A stretch of DNA of 64,000 bases from Holophagaceae bacterium (GTDB lineage Bacteria > Acidobacteriota > Holophagae > Holophagales > Holophagaceae), in contig JAJTBS010000001.1 in NCBI GenBank assembly GCA_021286765.1, forward strand, positions 372,001 to 436,000. Reading direction: 5' to 3'. The notes under the pieces were generated by a model. That model saw nothing but the letters and a program-made list of their open reading frames with translations. It had not been told where the DNA came from and did no database searches. Below are positions 1 through 7,816 of the stretch, piece by piece. A program made the translations under genes and the position numbers. Positions within the stretch are counted from its first letter, which is position 1. Each line of letters begins with the position of its first letter.

Positions 1-1122
1 GACTTCAACCGCTCCAAGTTCAACCGCGCCACCCAGGCCCTGCGGCAGGTGGGCTCGACCATGAAGGCCTACGTCTACGGAGCCGCCTTCGCCGCCGGAA
101 AGACTCCCGCCTCCATGGTCAACGATGTGCCGACCCGCTTCCTGGATACCGTGGACTACGCCATGATCACGCACCCGGATGGCAGCTCCGACTTCAAGCC
201 CCTCAGGCCCGGCGTGAAACCCTACGAACCCAAGAACTACGAGCGGGATTTCTGGGGACCCATCCCCATCTGGGAGGCCCTGCGCGATTCCCGCAACGTG
301 CCGGCGGTGCGCACCCTTGAAGAGACGGGCGTCATGAACGTCATCGATTTCGCCCGCAAGTGCGGCGTCACGGGCAACATCCCGCCCTATCCCAGCATGG
401 CCCTGGGCTCCGGCGACTTCACCCTCCGGGAGATGGTCCGGGGCTACGCCACCATCGCCAACGGCGGCCTCCAGGCACCGCCGCCCTTCTTCATCAAGAA
501 GGTGACGGACCGCAATGGCAAGGTGCTGGAGAGCCACGGCGGCGCCGCCACGGAGCAGGTCCTGGACCCCATGAGCACCTACCAACTCATCCAGTGCCTG
601 CAGGGCGTCGCCACCAGCGGAACGGGCGCCAAGAGCAACGAGCTGGAATGGCCCGTGGCCGGCAAGACCGGCACCACGGATGACCACACCGACGGTTGGT
701 TCATCGGCTTCTCCACCAAGGTGGTCTGCGGCGTTTGGGTGGGGCTGGACGAGAAGAAGACCATCTTCCGCGGCGCCGACGGCGCCAAGGTGGCGCTGCC
801 CATCTGGATCGACTTCATGAAGGCGGCCCTGCCCACCACCGAGCGGGAGGAGTTCAAGGCACCGGAGGGCATGGAGTGGGCGGACATCGACCGCTACACC
901 GGCCTGCTGGCCACCTCCGCCACGGCGGACCGCGTGCTGCACCTGGCCTTCAAGCCCGGCACCGTGCCCAAGTCCGGCAGCGATGCTGAGACCATTCGGC
1001 AGGTGAAAGAGGCGCGCGACAAGGCGAATGCCCAGCCCATGGAGAATCGCGTCTGGGGCCGACCCAAACCCGTGGAGGAGGCCAAGCCCCTGGACCTGAG
1101 CGCCAGCGACCCGAACGCCTGA
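1..1122 (+). CDS. Penicillin-binding protein 1A, transpeptidase part (5' end outside window)
   Basis: This is the C-terminal part of a class A penicillin-binding protein, which cross-links peptidoglycan in the periplasm. The reading frame is open from the first base, so the glycosyltransferase domain lies upstream of the window. The three transpeptidase motifs are visible. The SxxK motif is STMK, with the catalytic Ser at bases 55-57. The SxN motif is SRN around 289-300. The KTGT box is GKTGT around 661-675, followed by DGWFIG. The tail after residue 280 is Pro/Lys-rich and is typical of the family's variable end. The gene ends with TGA immediately next to the stop of the convergent bacteriohemerythrin gene, with no base between them. 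The assignment as class A rather than class B rests on the RATQALRQ-type context before the active serine. Confidence 0.9.
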   Translation, partial: DFNRSKFNRATQALRQVGSTMKAYVYGAAFAAGKTPASMVNDVPTRFLDTVDYAMITHPDGSSDFKPLRPGVKPYEPKNYERDFWGPIPIWEALRDSRNVPAVRTLEETGVMNVIDFARKCGVTGNIPPYPSMALGSGDFTLREMVRGYATIANGGLQAPPPFFIKKVTDRNGKVLESHGGAATEQVLDPMSTYQLIQCLQGVATSGTGAKSNELEWPVAGKTGTTDDHTDGWFIGFSTKVVCGVWVGLDEKKTIFRGADGAKVALPIWIDFMKAALPTTEREEFKAPEGMEWADIDRYTGLLATSATADRVLHLAFKPGTVPKSGSDAETIRQVKEARDKANAQPMENRVWGRPKPVEEAKPLDLSASDPNA

Positions 1123-1674
1123 TCAGCGGGGCCGCTCCCGCTTGGCGAAGGTGGCGTCTTCCTCCAGCGTGTGCCTGCGGAACCAGTTGAACAGGAAGGA
1201 TGAGAGGTCCAGGGATACCCCCTGATCGCCGTCGGCGAGGCGCTCACGCAGCAGGGACACGTCGCTCCTGAAGCGGTCATGTTCCCCCTTGTGATGCGCC
1301 AGGTCCGGGAACTTGATGTGCTCCAGGTAGGACTCCTCGTACCGGAAGTGGTCGTTCATCCTCTGGAGCAGCGCATCCAGGGTGGGGAGATGGGATTCGG
1401 GGGCCGAGCCCCGGCCAAGCTCCTTCTGGAGGCCCAGGATGGCCTCGCGGATCTCATGGTGCTGGTCATCGAGCTTGGTGACGCCCGTCGTGAAGCCCGG
1501 ACCCCCTTTGTGTGGCGCCTGCGGGTGGCCCCCTGCGGCCGCGTCTTTCGCTTTGGGGGTAGCGCCCGGCGTGTCTTTCCGCCTCAGGATGAGGCGCAGC
1601 CAGAAGGAACGGAAATCCATGTAGAGGATCCTGAAACGGCCATTCTTCCTACGGTCGAGCGCAGGGTCGTACAT
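1123..1674 (-). CDS. Bacteriohemerythrin-like protein with N-terminal extension
   Basis: This is a 183-residue protein with a C-terminal hemerythrin four-helix bundle, which binds O2 or senses it at a di-iron centre. The His/Glu ligand pattern is visible in order: DDQHHEI, then HFRYEESYLEH, then HHKGEHDRF, then HTLEED near the end. The first 65 residues are basic and low in complexity (Lys/Pro/Gly-rich) and are not part of the fold. The ATG at 1674 has a GAGG five bases upstream; a second ATG at 1620 also has a usable AGGA and would remove 18 residues. The gene converges on the penicillin-binding protein gene with no spacer. A 200-base leader rich in inverted repeats lies between it and the helicase gene upstream. 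Confidence 0.82.
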   Translation of the reverse strand: MYDPALDRRKNGRFRILYMDFRSFWLRLILRRKDTPGATPKAKDAAAGGHPQAPHKGGPGFTTGVTKLDDQHHEIREAILGLQKELGRGSAPESHLPTLDALLQRMNDHFRYEESYLEHIKFPDLAHHKGEHDRFRSDVSLLRERLADGDQGVSLDLSSFLFNWFRRHTLEEDATFAKRERPR

Positions 1675-1732
1675 GGGGGCCTCGGGGTGGTGGTGCCAGT
1701 CTACCGCCTCAGCAAAGGGACCGGTCGACTGT

Positions 1733-1838
1733 CAGGCTCCTGGATGCGCGCCGGGACCCATTCCTCGGCTGGCGCCAGACTCCATCCCTATTCCCGTCCA
1801 GGAGCCTGGTCGGCGCGTGGGAGCCACGCGCAACGTGG
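1733..1838 (-). other. Structured leader with 12-bp inverted repeat and alternative hairpins
   Basis: This lies in the 204-base gap between the DEAD-box gene and the hemerythrin gene. A perfect 12-bp inverted repeat pairs 1733-1744 with 1797-1808, enclosing 52 bases. Next to it are two mutually exclusive hairpins that share one arm: CGCGTGG (1814-1820) with CCACGCG (1824-1830), or CCACG (1824-1828) with CGTGG (1834-1838). Read leftward it would sit downstream of the helicase stop and upstream of the hemerythrin start, so it could be a terminator/leader for that pair. There is no T-run, so an ordinary intrinsic terminator is not supported. The pairing is seen directly; the function is unknown. 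Confidence 0.4.
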
Positions 1839-1878
1839 CGTCACCTGGGGGGCACAGCAGGGAACCCCCGGGAGAAAA

Positions 1879-3540
1879 TCACCCCTTCTTCTTCCAGGGC
1901 TTGGCGGGGCCTTCGCCAAACTTGGGAGCGGGCTTGCCTGCGGACTTGACGCCAGGCTTCCAGGGGCGCGGGGTGTCCTTCGCGTCGGGTTTGGCGGAGC
2001 GGTCCTCCCAGGGTTTGCGGGGCTTGTCGGCGCCCTCGGTCCGGGGCTTGGCGTAGGGGCGGGGCCGCTCCTCGAAGTCCCTCCGGGGCTTGAAGCTGCC
2101 GTCGGGGCGGGTTTTCGAGAAGGCGGAATCCGGCCGCTCCGCGCCACGCGCCGCCGCGCGCTCCGCATAGCTGCGCTGGGGGCGGGTGCCGTCTTCCCGA
2201 CGCTCGCGGGGGGAGTCGAAGCGGGCCTTGGGCTTCTTCTCCGGTTCGCTGGGCAGCTCAAAGCCCGAGGCCTGGTCGGCCTGGACGAGACCCAGCAGGC
2301 CGGCCACCAGACGCACGGCATCGGCCTCCTTCAGCATCTGGGTGGCCTGGCTCAGCAGAGCCGGGCTGACGGAGCCCTGGATGCCCTCAAGGAGTTTCGC
2401 GGCTTGGGTCTCGCGGATTTCCGCGGGGGTGGGCACGGCGCGCCAGTCGAGCTTCAGCCCGCCCCGGCGGCTCCAGGCCAGCAGGATGCGGCTTTCCTTC
2501 CAGCCCACCAGGGCCATGCTGGTGCCCTTGGCGCCGGCCCGGCCCGTGCGGCCGCTGCGGTGGATGTAGCTCTCCAGCTGGGTGGGGATGCCCATGTGGA
2601 CCACCAGGGGCAGGCCGCTGATGTCGAGGCCGCGCGCCGCCACGTCGGTGGCCACCAGGTAGCGCAGCTTGCCCTCCTTGAACTGGGCGAGGATGCGGGT
2701 GCGGGTGGCCTGGGCCAGGTCGCCGTGGAGGAAGGCCGCGGGCAGACCGGAGACGGTGAGCTCCTCGGCCACCTCCTCCGTCTGAGCCTTGGTCTTGGTG
2801 AAGATCAGCGCCGCGCTCGGCTGGTCCATCAGCAGCAGGTTCACCAGGGCGCGCACCTGCTGATGGTCGGGCACCAGCACGGGCGTGTGGGCGATGTCGG
2901 CGTGCACCGCGTGCTCCCCGGCCTCGGCCAGGGTGATCTGGACGGGGTTCTTGAGGAAGCGCTTGGCCAGCTTGGCGATGGGGGCGGGCAGGGTGGCCGA
3001 GAACAGGTAGGTCTGGGGACCCTGGGGCACCTTGGCGAGAATGGTCTCCACGTCTTCGAGGAAGCCCATGTTCAGCATCTCGTCGCACTCGTCGAGCACG
3101 ATCATGCCCACCTTGCCGAGGTCCAGCGTGCCGCGCTCCAGATGGTCCATCACGCGGCCCGGCGTGCCCACGATCACCGGGGCGCCCATGGCGAGGGCCC
3201 GCAGCTGGGGTGTGTAGCTGACGCCGCCCACCAGGGAGGCGATGGGCAGCTTGGGCACTAGGCTGTGCAACTCCGCGCCCACCTGCTGGGCCAGCTCGCG
3301 CGTCGGCGCGAGGATCAGGGCCTGGGGGTGGCGCTCATCGGAGAGCCGCTGCAGCAGGGGCAGGCCGAAGGCCAGGGTCTTGCCCGAGCCGGTGCGGCTT
3401 TGCACCAGCAGGTCGCGGCCTTCCAAGCCAGGCGCGATGGTCTGGGCCTGCACGGGCATGGGGGTTTCGAAGCCGCGCTTGGCCAGGGCGGCCAACAGGG
3501 CTTCGCTGCAGCCGAGGGCTGCGAAGGTCATCTCACTCAC
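1879..3540 (-). CDS. DEAD-box ATP-dependent RNA helicase with long basic tail
   Basis: This 553-residue RNA helicase would unwind short RNA duplexes during ribosome assembly or mRNA decay. The motifs run in order through residues 1-340: Q motif (GFETPMPVQAQTI), Walker A (SRTGSGKT), PTRELAQQV, TPGR, motif II, SAT (LFSATL), and HRSGRTGR. Motif II reads DECD rather than DEAD. After a linker, roughly residues 420-553 form a disordered Arg/Lys/Pro-rich tail of the type that adds RNA affinity in RhlE and CsdA relatives; I see no DbpA-type RNA-binding fold. Translation appears to start at GTG 3540, since GGGAG lies six bases upstream; an ATG three codons later is the alternative. The gene is transcribed away from the phosphatase gene. 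Confidence 0.9.
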   Translation of the reverse strand: MSEMTFAALGCSEALLAALAKRGFETPMPVQAQTIAPGLEGRDLLVQSRTGSGKTLAFGLPLLQRLSDERHPQALILAPTRELAQQVGAELHSLVPKLPIASLVGGVSYTPQLRALAMGAPVIVGTPGRVMDHLERGTLDLGKVGMIVLDECDEMLNMGFLEDVETILAKVPQGPQTYLFSATLPAPIAKLAKRFLKNPVQITLAEAGEHAVHADIAHTPVLVPDHQQVRALVNLLLMDQPSAALIFTKTKAQTEEVAEELTVSGLPAAFLHGDLAQATRTRILAQFKEGKLRYLVATDVAARGLDISGLPLVVHMGIPTQLESYIHRSGRTGRAGAKGTSMALVGWKESRILLAWSRRGGLKLDWRAVPTPAEIRETQAAKLLEGIQGSVSPALLSQATQMLKEADAVRLVAGLLGLVQADQASGFELPSEPEKKPKARFDSPRERREDGTRPQRSYAERAAARGAERPDSAFSKTRPDGSFKPRRDFEERPRPYAKPRTEGADKPRKPWEDRSAKPDAKDTPRPWKPGVKSAGKPAPKFGEGPAKPWKKKG

Positions 3541-3702
3541 TGGAATCTCCCGGGGCTATCCCTGCGTGAGTGTGCCGAGTGGCAGTCACTTCCATTGGCG
3601 AACAGCGCCAGCCGGGAGGGGCCCAAACGGATATCATCGCGCGAAATACCTTGAAATACAAGGGAAAATGCCGGACGAAACGCGAGGGGATAAGATCAGG
3701 TC

Positions 3703-3837
3703 ATGAACATGCAGCAGGAGCGGAGTGTCACGTTGGCGAAGCCGAAGCCCACAGGTCGCGGCACAGGGAGGCTCCGCGTCGGCAAGCGGAGCGCGCCGGA
3801 ACACGCCTGGCGTGTGATGCGCGGAGGTGCCGCGTGA
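3703..3837 (+). CDS. Small basic 44-residue ORF coupled to the SixA gene (putative)
   Basis: This is a possible 44-residue protein, MNMQQERSV...RGGAA. Its TGA stop (3835-3837) overlaps the GTG start of the phosphatase gene (3834-3836) in a GTGA junction, and the downstream ribosome binding site is encoded in its last Gly-Gly codons. Its second half (PKP, GRGTGRLR, GK, then GGAA at the end) matches the end of another small ORF at 63072-63260 that sits in the same way on a different gene. The two copies differ by one in-frame 3-base indel and several third-position changes, which favours coding. The same bases can also form an RNA helix, so the conservation could be structural. No ideal ribosome binding site precedes the ATG. 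I recognise no known family. Confidence 0.4.
   Translation: MNMQQERSVTLAKPKPTGRGTGRLRVGKRSAPEHAWRVMRGGAA
3741..3837 (+). repeat. Start-codon-linked repeated element, copy 1 (possible SD-sequestering RNA)
   Basis: The element shares three identical blocks with 63167-63260: GCCGAAGCCC, then GGCAC-x-GGGAGGCTCCGC, then GCGGAGGTGCCGCGTGA. Blocks 2 and 3 are complementary. GGCAC (3760-3764) pairs with GTGCC (3827-3831), and CTCCGC (3772-3777) pairs with GCGGAG (3821-3826), leaving a 7-base AGGGAGG bulge on one side and a 43-base apical region. This 11-bp helix would hide the GGAGG ribosome binding site of the phosphatase gene. In this copy CTCCGC could instead pair with a nearer GCGGAG at 3789-3794, which would free the site. 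Complementarity and repetition are seen directly; regulation is inference. Confidence 0.55.
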
Positions 3838-4310
3838 CGACGCTTCTTCTCATCCGCCACGGCATCGCCGAGGATCCACGCCCGGGCCAGAAGGATGCGG
3901 ACCGTGCCCTGACCGAAGAGGGCTGGGCGAAAACGCGCTCGGCCATGAAGGGATTGGTGGCCCGTGGCCATGTGCCCACGCGAGGCTTCCACAGCCCGTA
4001 CCGGCGTGCGGTGGAGACGATGGCCTGCCTCCAGGAGGCGGCGGGCGCCTTCCCCATGGAGACCCGGGTGGACCTGAGGCCGGATGGGTCGCCTTCCCAG
4101 GTGGACCTCTGGCTGCGCGGGCTCCTGACCGAGGTGGGCACAGGGGAGACCCTCGTCCTGGTCAGCCACCAGCCCTTCCTGGGCGAGCTCATCTTCCATC
4201 TCACGGCCTGCGACTTGGACGTGAAGAAGGCCAGCTGCACCCTCGTCCGGTGGGAAGGTGGAATCTGGCGCCTGGAGCGCCAGTACCAGCCCGCTGAGCT
4301 GCGGCGTTGA
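3834..4310 (+). CDS. sixA: SixA-type phosphohistidine phosphatase (histidine phosphatase superfamily)
   Basis: This 158-residue cytoplasmic protein belongs to the branch-2-like, short histidine phosphatase family; SixA removes phosphate from histidine in phosphotransfer domains. The N-terminal RHG motif (residues 8-10) carries the nucleophilic His. A second conserved His lies in VLVSHQPFLGEL near residue 110. The length matches SixA (about 160). The GTG start at 3834 was chosen because GGAGGT lies five bases upstream and because the strand beta-1 (TTLLLIRHG) begins directly after it. The start codon overlaps the stop of a small upstream ORF and sits inside a repeated structured element. The alpha/beta hydrolase gene follows after two bases. 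The true substrate is not shown by sequence. Confidence 0.82.
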   Translation: MTTLLLIRHGIAEDPRPGQKDADRALTEEGWAKTRSAMKGLVARGHVPTRGFHSPYRRAVETMACLQEAAGAFPMETRVDLRPDGSPSQVDLWLRGLLTEVGTGETLVLVSHQPFLGELIFHLTACDLDVKKASCTLVRWEGGIWRLERQYQPAELRR

Positions 4311-4312
4311 CC

Positions 4313-5158
4313 ATGCGCGCCCAGCCGGCTTTCGCGCCCTTGCCCTCGGGCATCAAACTGCACTACCGGGTGCAGGGGAATCCCGCCGGGCCCTGGCTGG
4401 TGCTGCTCAACGGGCTGCTCTCGGACACCACCATGTGGGCGGGCGTGCTGCCGGGCTTGGCCGACCGCTACCGCATCCTCACCTTCGACAGCCGGGGGCA
4501 GGGCAAGTCGGATGCGCCGCTGGAAGGTCCCTATGCCACCGCCCAGCTGGCCGAGGATGCCTGGGAGCTGTTTCGTGCCCTGGGCATCGAAAACCCCTGG
4601 CTCATCGGCCTGTCGAATGGCAGCGCCATGAGCCTGGAGCTGCTCTCCTCCCATCCAGAAGCTTTTGCCGGCGCCGTGCTCACCAGCGCCATGCCCTGCT
4701 TCGACTTCGCCATGAGCCTGAAGGCCGAGCACTGGGCGCGCTGCCTGGAGGTGGGCGGTCCACTCATGCAGTTCGATGCCGTGGCTCCCTTCCTTTGGGG
4801 CGATGCCTTCCTGGAGGCCCGGCACGGCGTCCTCCGCGCCTACCACCAGGTCGTCACCGGCGGCGCCGACCAGCCCCAGCACGGGAATCTGCATCAGATC
4901 AGAGGCACCCAGGGCTGGGACATCCGGGAACGCTTGTCCAGCATCCAGGCGCCGGTGCTCCTCCTCAGCGGGGCCGAAGACCTGCTGACCCCGCCCTGGA
5001 AATGCCTGGGGACCGCGAGCCGGATCCCCCACAGCCGTTTTGAAGTGGTGCCCGGGATCGGTCACGCCTACCCCGTGGAGGATCCCAAGGCCTTCGTGGC
5101 CCGGGTGCGGGCCTTTATTGACGAAGTGCAGGGGGATTTGGCCGATCGCGGATTCTGA
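4313..5158 (+). CDS. Alpha/beta-fold hydrolase
   Basis: This 281-residue serine hydrolase has the alpha/beta fold. The oxyanion region is LLNGLLSDTTMW near residue 30. The nucleophile elbow is GLSNGS near residue 100. The acid is probably the Asp in LSGAEDLLTPP and the base the His in PGIGHAYPVEDP near the end, so the triad is complete. It resembles the BioH/PcaD/MhpC group, but substrate cannot be read from the sequence. The ATG at 4313 begins two bases after the phosphatase stop, so the two are probably co-translated. No signal peptide is visible, so it acts in the cytoplasm. Confidence 0.82.
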   Translation: MRAQPAFAPLPSGIKLHYRVQGNPAGPWLVLLNGLLSDTTMWAGVLPGLADRYRILTFDSRGQGKSDAPLEGPYATAQLAEDAWELFRALGIENPWLIGLSNGSAMSLELLSSHPEAFAGAVLTSAMPCFDFAMSLKAEHWARCLEVGGPLMQFDAVAPFLWGDAFLEARHGVLRAYHQVVTGGADQPQHGNLHQIRGTQGWDIRERLSSIQAPVLLLSGAEDLLTPPWKCLGTASRIPHSRFEVVPGIGHAYPVEDPKAFVARVRAFIDEVQGDLADRGF

Positions 5159-5215
5159 CCTATCCTGTCTGCATTCCCGAGCCACTCCTGACTCGCCCTG
5201 CCCCCGAGGTGACCT

Positions 5216-6508
5216 ATGGCCACCCCTTCTCAGCCGCCGACCATCTTGAGCTTGAAAGAGCTCAAGGAACTCTCCATCGGCAAGCTCGCCGACCTGGCGA
5301 AGGAACTCTCGATCGAGAACCCCCTGGCCATGCGGAAGCAGGAACTGGTGTTCCGGGTGCTGCAGGCCCAGGCGGAGCGTGAAGGCCAGTTCTTCTCCGA
5401 GGGCGTGCTGGAGGTGCTGCCCGAAGGCTTCGGCTTCCTGCGGAGCCCTGACCAGAACTACCTGGCCGGACCCGAGGACATCTATATTTCCCCCAGTCAG
5501 ATCCGCAAGTTCAACCTGCGCACCGGCGACACGCTATCGGGCATGATCCGCGCACCCAAGGAAGGCGAGAAGTTCTTCGCCATGCTGCGGGTGGATGCGG
5601 TCAACTTCGATCCGCCTGAGCAGGCCAAGGAGCGACTGCACTTTGACGATCTCGTACCCCTCTACCCGAAGCACCATCTGCGCATGGAGCGGGATGCCCA
5701 GGAGCTGAGCACCCGGGTCATGGACCTGATGACGCCGCTGGGCAAGGGCCAGCGCGCCCTCATCGTGGCCCCGCCTCGCACCGGCAAGACCGTGCTGCTG
5801 CAGAACATCGCGAACTCCATCACGGCCAACCACCCGGAAGTCTTCCTCATCGTGCTGCTCATTGACGAGCGGCCCGAGGAGGTGACGGACATGGAGCGGA
5901 GCGTGAAGGGCGAAGTGGTCTCCAGCACCTTTGACGAACCCGCCACGCGCCACGTCCAGGTGGCCGAGATGGTCATCGAGAAGGCCAAGCGCCTGGTGGA
6001 GCACAAGAAGGACGTGGTGATCCTCCTGGACTCCATCACCCGCCTGGGTCGGGCCTACAACACCGTGGTCCCCCCCAGCGGCAAGGTGCTGTCCGGTGGC
6101 GTGGACAGCAATGCGCTGCAGCGGCCGAAGCGCTTCTTTGGCGCGGCCCGCAACATCGAGGCCGGCGGCAGCCTCACCATCATCGCCACGGCGCTCATCG
6201 AGACGGGCAGCCGCATGGACGACGTGATCTTCGAGGAGTTCAAGGGTACCGGCAACAGCGAGATCGTGCTGGACCGCAAGCTCAGCGACAAGCGCATCTT
6301 CCCGGCCATGGACATCCAGAAGTCGGGAACGCGCAAGGAAGACCTGCTCATCGAGCCCGCCAAGCTGGCCAAGATCTGGGTGCTCCGGAAGATCCTGGGC
6401 GCCAGCGGCCCCAGCGAGAGCATGGAGCTGCTGGTCGACCGCCTGGGCAAGGCCAAGACCAACGACGAGTTCCTGGCCAATCTCCAGGAACCGCCCCCGC
6501 GGCGGTAG
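5216..6508 (+). CDS. rho: Transcription termination factor Rho
   Basis: This 430-residue hexameric RNA-dependent ATPase terminates transcription. The N-terminal helical Rho_N domain covers residues 1-50 and the cold-shock-like RNA-binding fold about 55-130 ([21 protein letters not shown]). The ATPase core carries the Walker A APPRTGKT, the [13 protein letters not shown] segment, Walker [12 protein letters not shown], and the Q/R loop region with [18 protein letters not shown]. The length is close to that of E. coli Rho (419). The ATG at 5216 has GAGGTGA just upstream. It is downstream of the hydrolase gene with a 57-base gap. Two strong hairpins follow the gene. Confidence 0.97.
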   Translation: MATPSQPPTILSLKELKELSIGKLADLAKELSIENPLAMRKQELVFRVLQAQAEREGQFFSEGVLEVLPEGFGFLRSPDQNYLAGPEDIYISPSQIRKFNLRTGDTLSGMIRAPKEGEKFFAMLRVDAVNFDPPEQAKERLHFDDLVPLYPKHHLRMERDAQELSTRVMDLMTPLGKGQRALIVAPPRTGKTVLLQNIANSITANHPEVFLIVLLIDERPEEVTDMERSVKGEVVSSTFDEPATRHVQVAEMVIEKAKRLVEHKKDVVILLDSITRLGRAYNTVVPPSGKVLSGGVDSNALQRPKRFFGAARNIEAGGSLTIIATALIETGSRMDDVIFEEFKGTGNSEIVLDRKLSDKRIFPAMDIQKSGTRKEDLLIEPAKLAKIWVLRKILGASGPSESMELLVDRLGKAKTNDEFLANLQEPPPRR

Positions 6509-6576
6509 TGGCACGGTTCTGAACCCTGCGGCGTCGGATTCAGGATTGGGACGCCTTACGATTCTAGGACCTTGGC

Positions 6577-6631
6577 GCAGGGAGGCGTCAGCCTCCCTGC
6601 CTCTGAATTTGGCCGCAGGCCAGATTCAGAG
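6577..6631 (+). terminator. Two adjacent strong hairpins after rho (terminator or dus leader)
   Basis: The first hairpin is a perfect 10-bp stem, GCAGGGAGGC (6577-6586) with GCCTCCCTGC (6591-6600), and loop GTCA. Directly abutting it is a second stem of 14 bp with one G-U pair, CTCTGAATTTGGCC (6601-6614) with GGCCAGATTCAGAG (6618-6631), and loop GCA. Neither has a T-run, so classic intrinsic termination is not certain. They lie 68 bases after the rho stop and 30 bases before the dus start, so they could also act as a dus leader or a processing site. Confidence 0.55.
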
Positions 6632-6661
6632 CCTTCGTTACACTGGAAGGTCGGACAAGCC

Positions 6662-7642
6662 ATGACCTTTCCCCACACCCCCTTCCAGATCCGCGACATC
6701 GAGGTGCCCAACCGCCTCGTGATGGCACCTCTGCACGAGATCACCGACCAGCCCTTCCGCAAGTTCATCCGGGAGGTCGGTGGGGTGGGGCTCGTGGTGT
6801 CGGAGATGATCAGCAGCGAGGCGTTGATCCGGCATGCGGTGAAGGCGGAGAAGATGATGGCGGCCACGGGCGAGCGGCCCCTGTCCATGCAGATCTCGGG
6901 AGGGCGTCCCGAGGCCCTGGCAGAGGGTGCGGCCCTGTGCGAGGCCGCCGGCGCGGACCTGGTGGACCTCAACATGGGCTGCCCGGCCAGCAACGTCACC
7001 AAGGGGGGCGCCGGTTCCGCACTGTTGCGCGACATCAAGCTGGCCGAGCGCTGCGTCACGGCCATGGTGAAGGCCGTGAAGGTGCCGGTGACGGTGAAGA
7101 TGCGCGCGGGGTGGGATGCCTCCCAGAAGGACCGCGGTGAGTTCCTGGATTTCCTGCGCATGTTCGAGGCGGCGGGTGTGCAGGCCCTGGCCATCCACCC
7201 GCGCACCCGCGCGCAGCAGTACGAAGGTCACGCGGACTGGAGCATCATCGCCCGGGCCGTGGAGGCGGGGACTTCGTACCCCATCATCGGCAACGGCGAC
7301 GTGAACGGCCGCGAGGATGCCTTCCGCATGGTGGAGGAGACCGGCTGCGCCGCCGTCATGATCGGGCGCGGAGCCCTCTACAACCCCTTCCTGTTCCGCC
7401 AGATCCTGGAGCCGGGCTTTGCGGTGACCACCGAGATGCGCATCGATGCCACGCTGCGGCTCTTTCAGATCCTGCTGGACTTGCTGGAGCCCCGGGAGGC
7501 CCTGCACAAGATCAAGAAGATCGGCGCCTGGTTCACCAAGGGCGTGCCCGGCGGGCACGGCTTCCGCCAGAACCTTCATGCCGCCAGCGATCCCCAGGCC
7601 CTCATGGCCGCCATCGATGCCCTGAGGCATCAGGCGGCCTGA
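6662..7642 (+). CDS. tRNA dihydrouridine synthase (Dus family)
   Basis: This 326-residue FMN-dependent enzyme reduces uridine to dihydrouridine in tRNA. The TIM barrel shows the family marks: VMAPLHEITDQPFR near the start, DLNMGCPASNVTKGGAG with the catalytic Cys near residue 100, VKMRAGWD, HPRTRAQQYEGHADW, IGNGDV, and the GRGALYNPFLF phosphate-binding end. The order and spacing are closest to DusB. The ATG at 6662 starts just before the first barrel strand; open frame further upstream runs through the two hairpins and is not likely to be translated. The gene converges on the cation exporter. Confidence 0.92.
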   Translation: MTFPHTPFQIRDIEVPNRLVMAPLHEITDQPFRKFIREVGGVGLVVSEMISSEALIRHAVKAEKMMAATGERPLSMQISGGRPEALAEGAALCEAAGADLVDLNMGCPASNVTKGGAGSALLRDIKLAERCVTAMVKAVKVPVTVKMRAGWDASQKDRGEFLDFLRMFEAAGVQALAIHPRTRAQQYEGHADWSIIARAVEAGTSYPIIGNGDVNGREDAFRMVEETGCAAVMIGRGALYNPFLFRQILEPGFAVTTEMRIDATLRLFQILLDLLEPREALHKIKKIGAWFTKGVPGGHGFRQNLHAASDPQALMAAIDALRHQAA

Positions 7643-7816
7643 TCCCCTCCGGGGGTTCCACGCTTCGCGCCTCCAGGTAACGCACGCTCACGCTCGCTCG
7701 GTCGTGGACTTGGAGCCTCCCCCGGGAGCCCCGCGCTCTGCCCGGCGCAGGCGAGCTTCGCTTGGCCTCCCGACGTCCTCCCTGGGAGTGGCGATTCGCG
7801 CCCACTCCCTAGAGCA
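7643..7816. other. Convergent intergenic spacer with hairpin
   Basis: This is the gap between the stops of the dus and the cation exporter genes. It holds a stem GGGAGTGG (7784-7791) with CCACTCCC (7802-7809), which can extend by two C-G pairs into the loop, and a smaller CCCC/GGGG dyad right after the dus stop. There is no T-run. A reverse-strand frame stays open across it but has no ribosome binding site, so I read it as non-coding. It may serve as a shared terminator. Confidence 0.4.

Noticed and set aside
1279..3261. 660-residue open frame on the plus strand opposite the DEAD-box helicase
   Set aside because: It is antisense to a gene with complete family motifs, has a low-complexity Gly/Leu/Gln/His composition and arises from high GC at third codon positions.
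3741..3837. Known riboswitch classes (GEMM c-di-GMP, cobalamin, TPP, SAM, NAD) as identity of the repeated element
   Set aside because: None of their conserved core sequences can be found; only the element-specific blocks match between copies.
7602..7805. 67-codon minus-strand frame in the dus-CDF gap
   Set aside because: It overlaps the end of dus, has no ribosome binding site, and its composition matches a hairpin-rich spacer.
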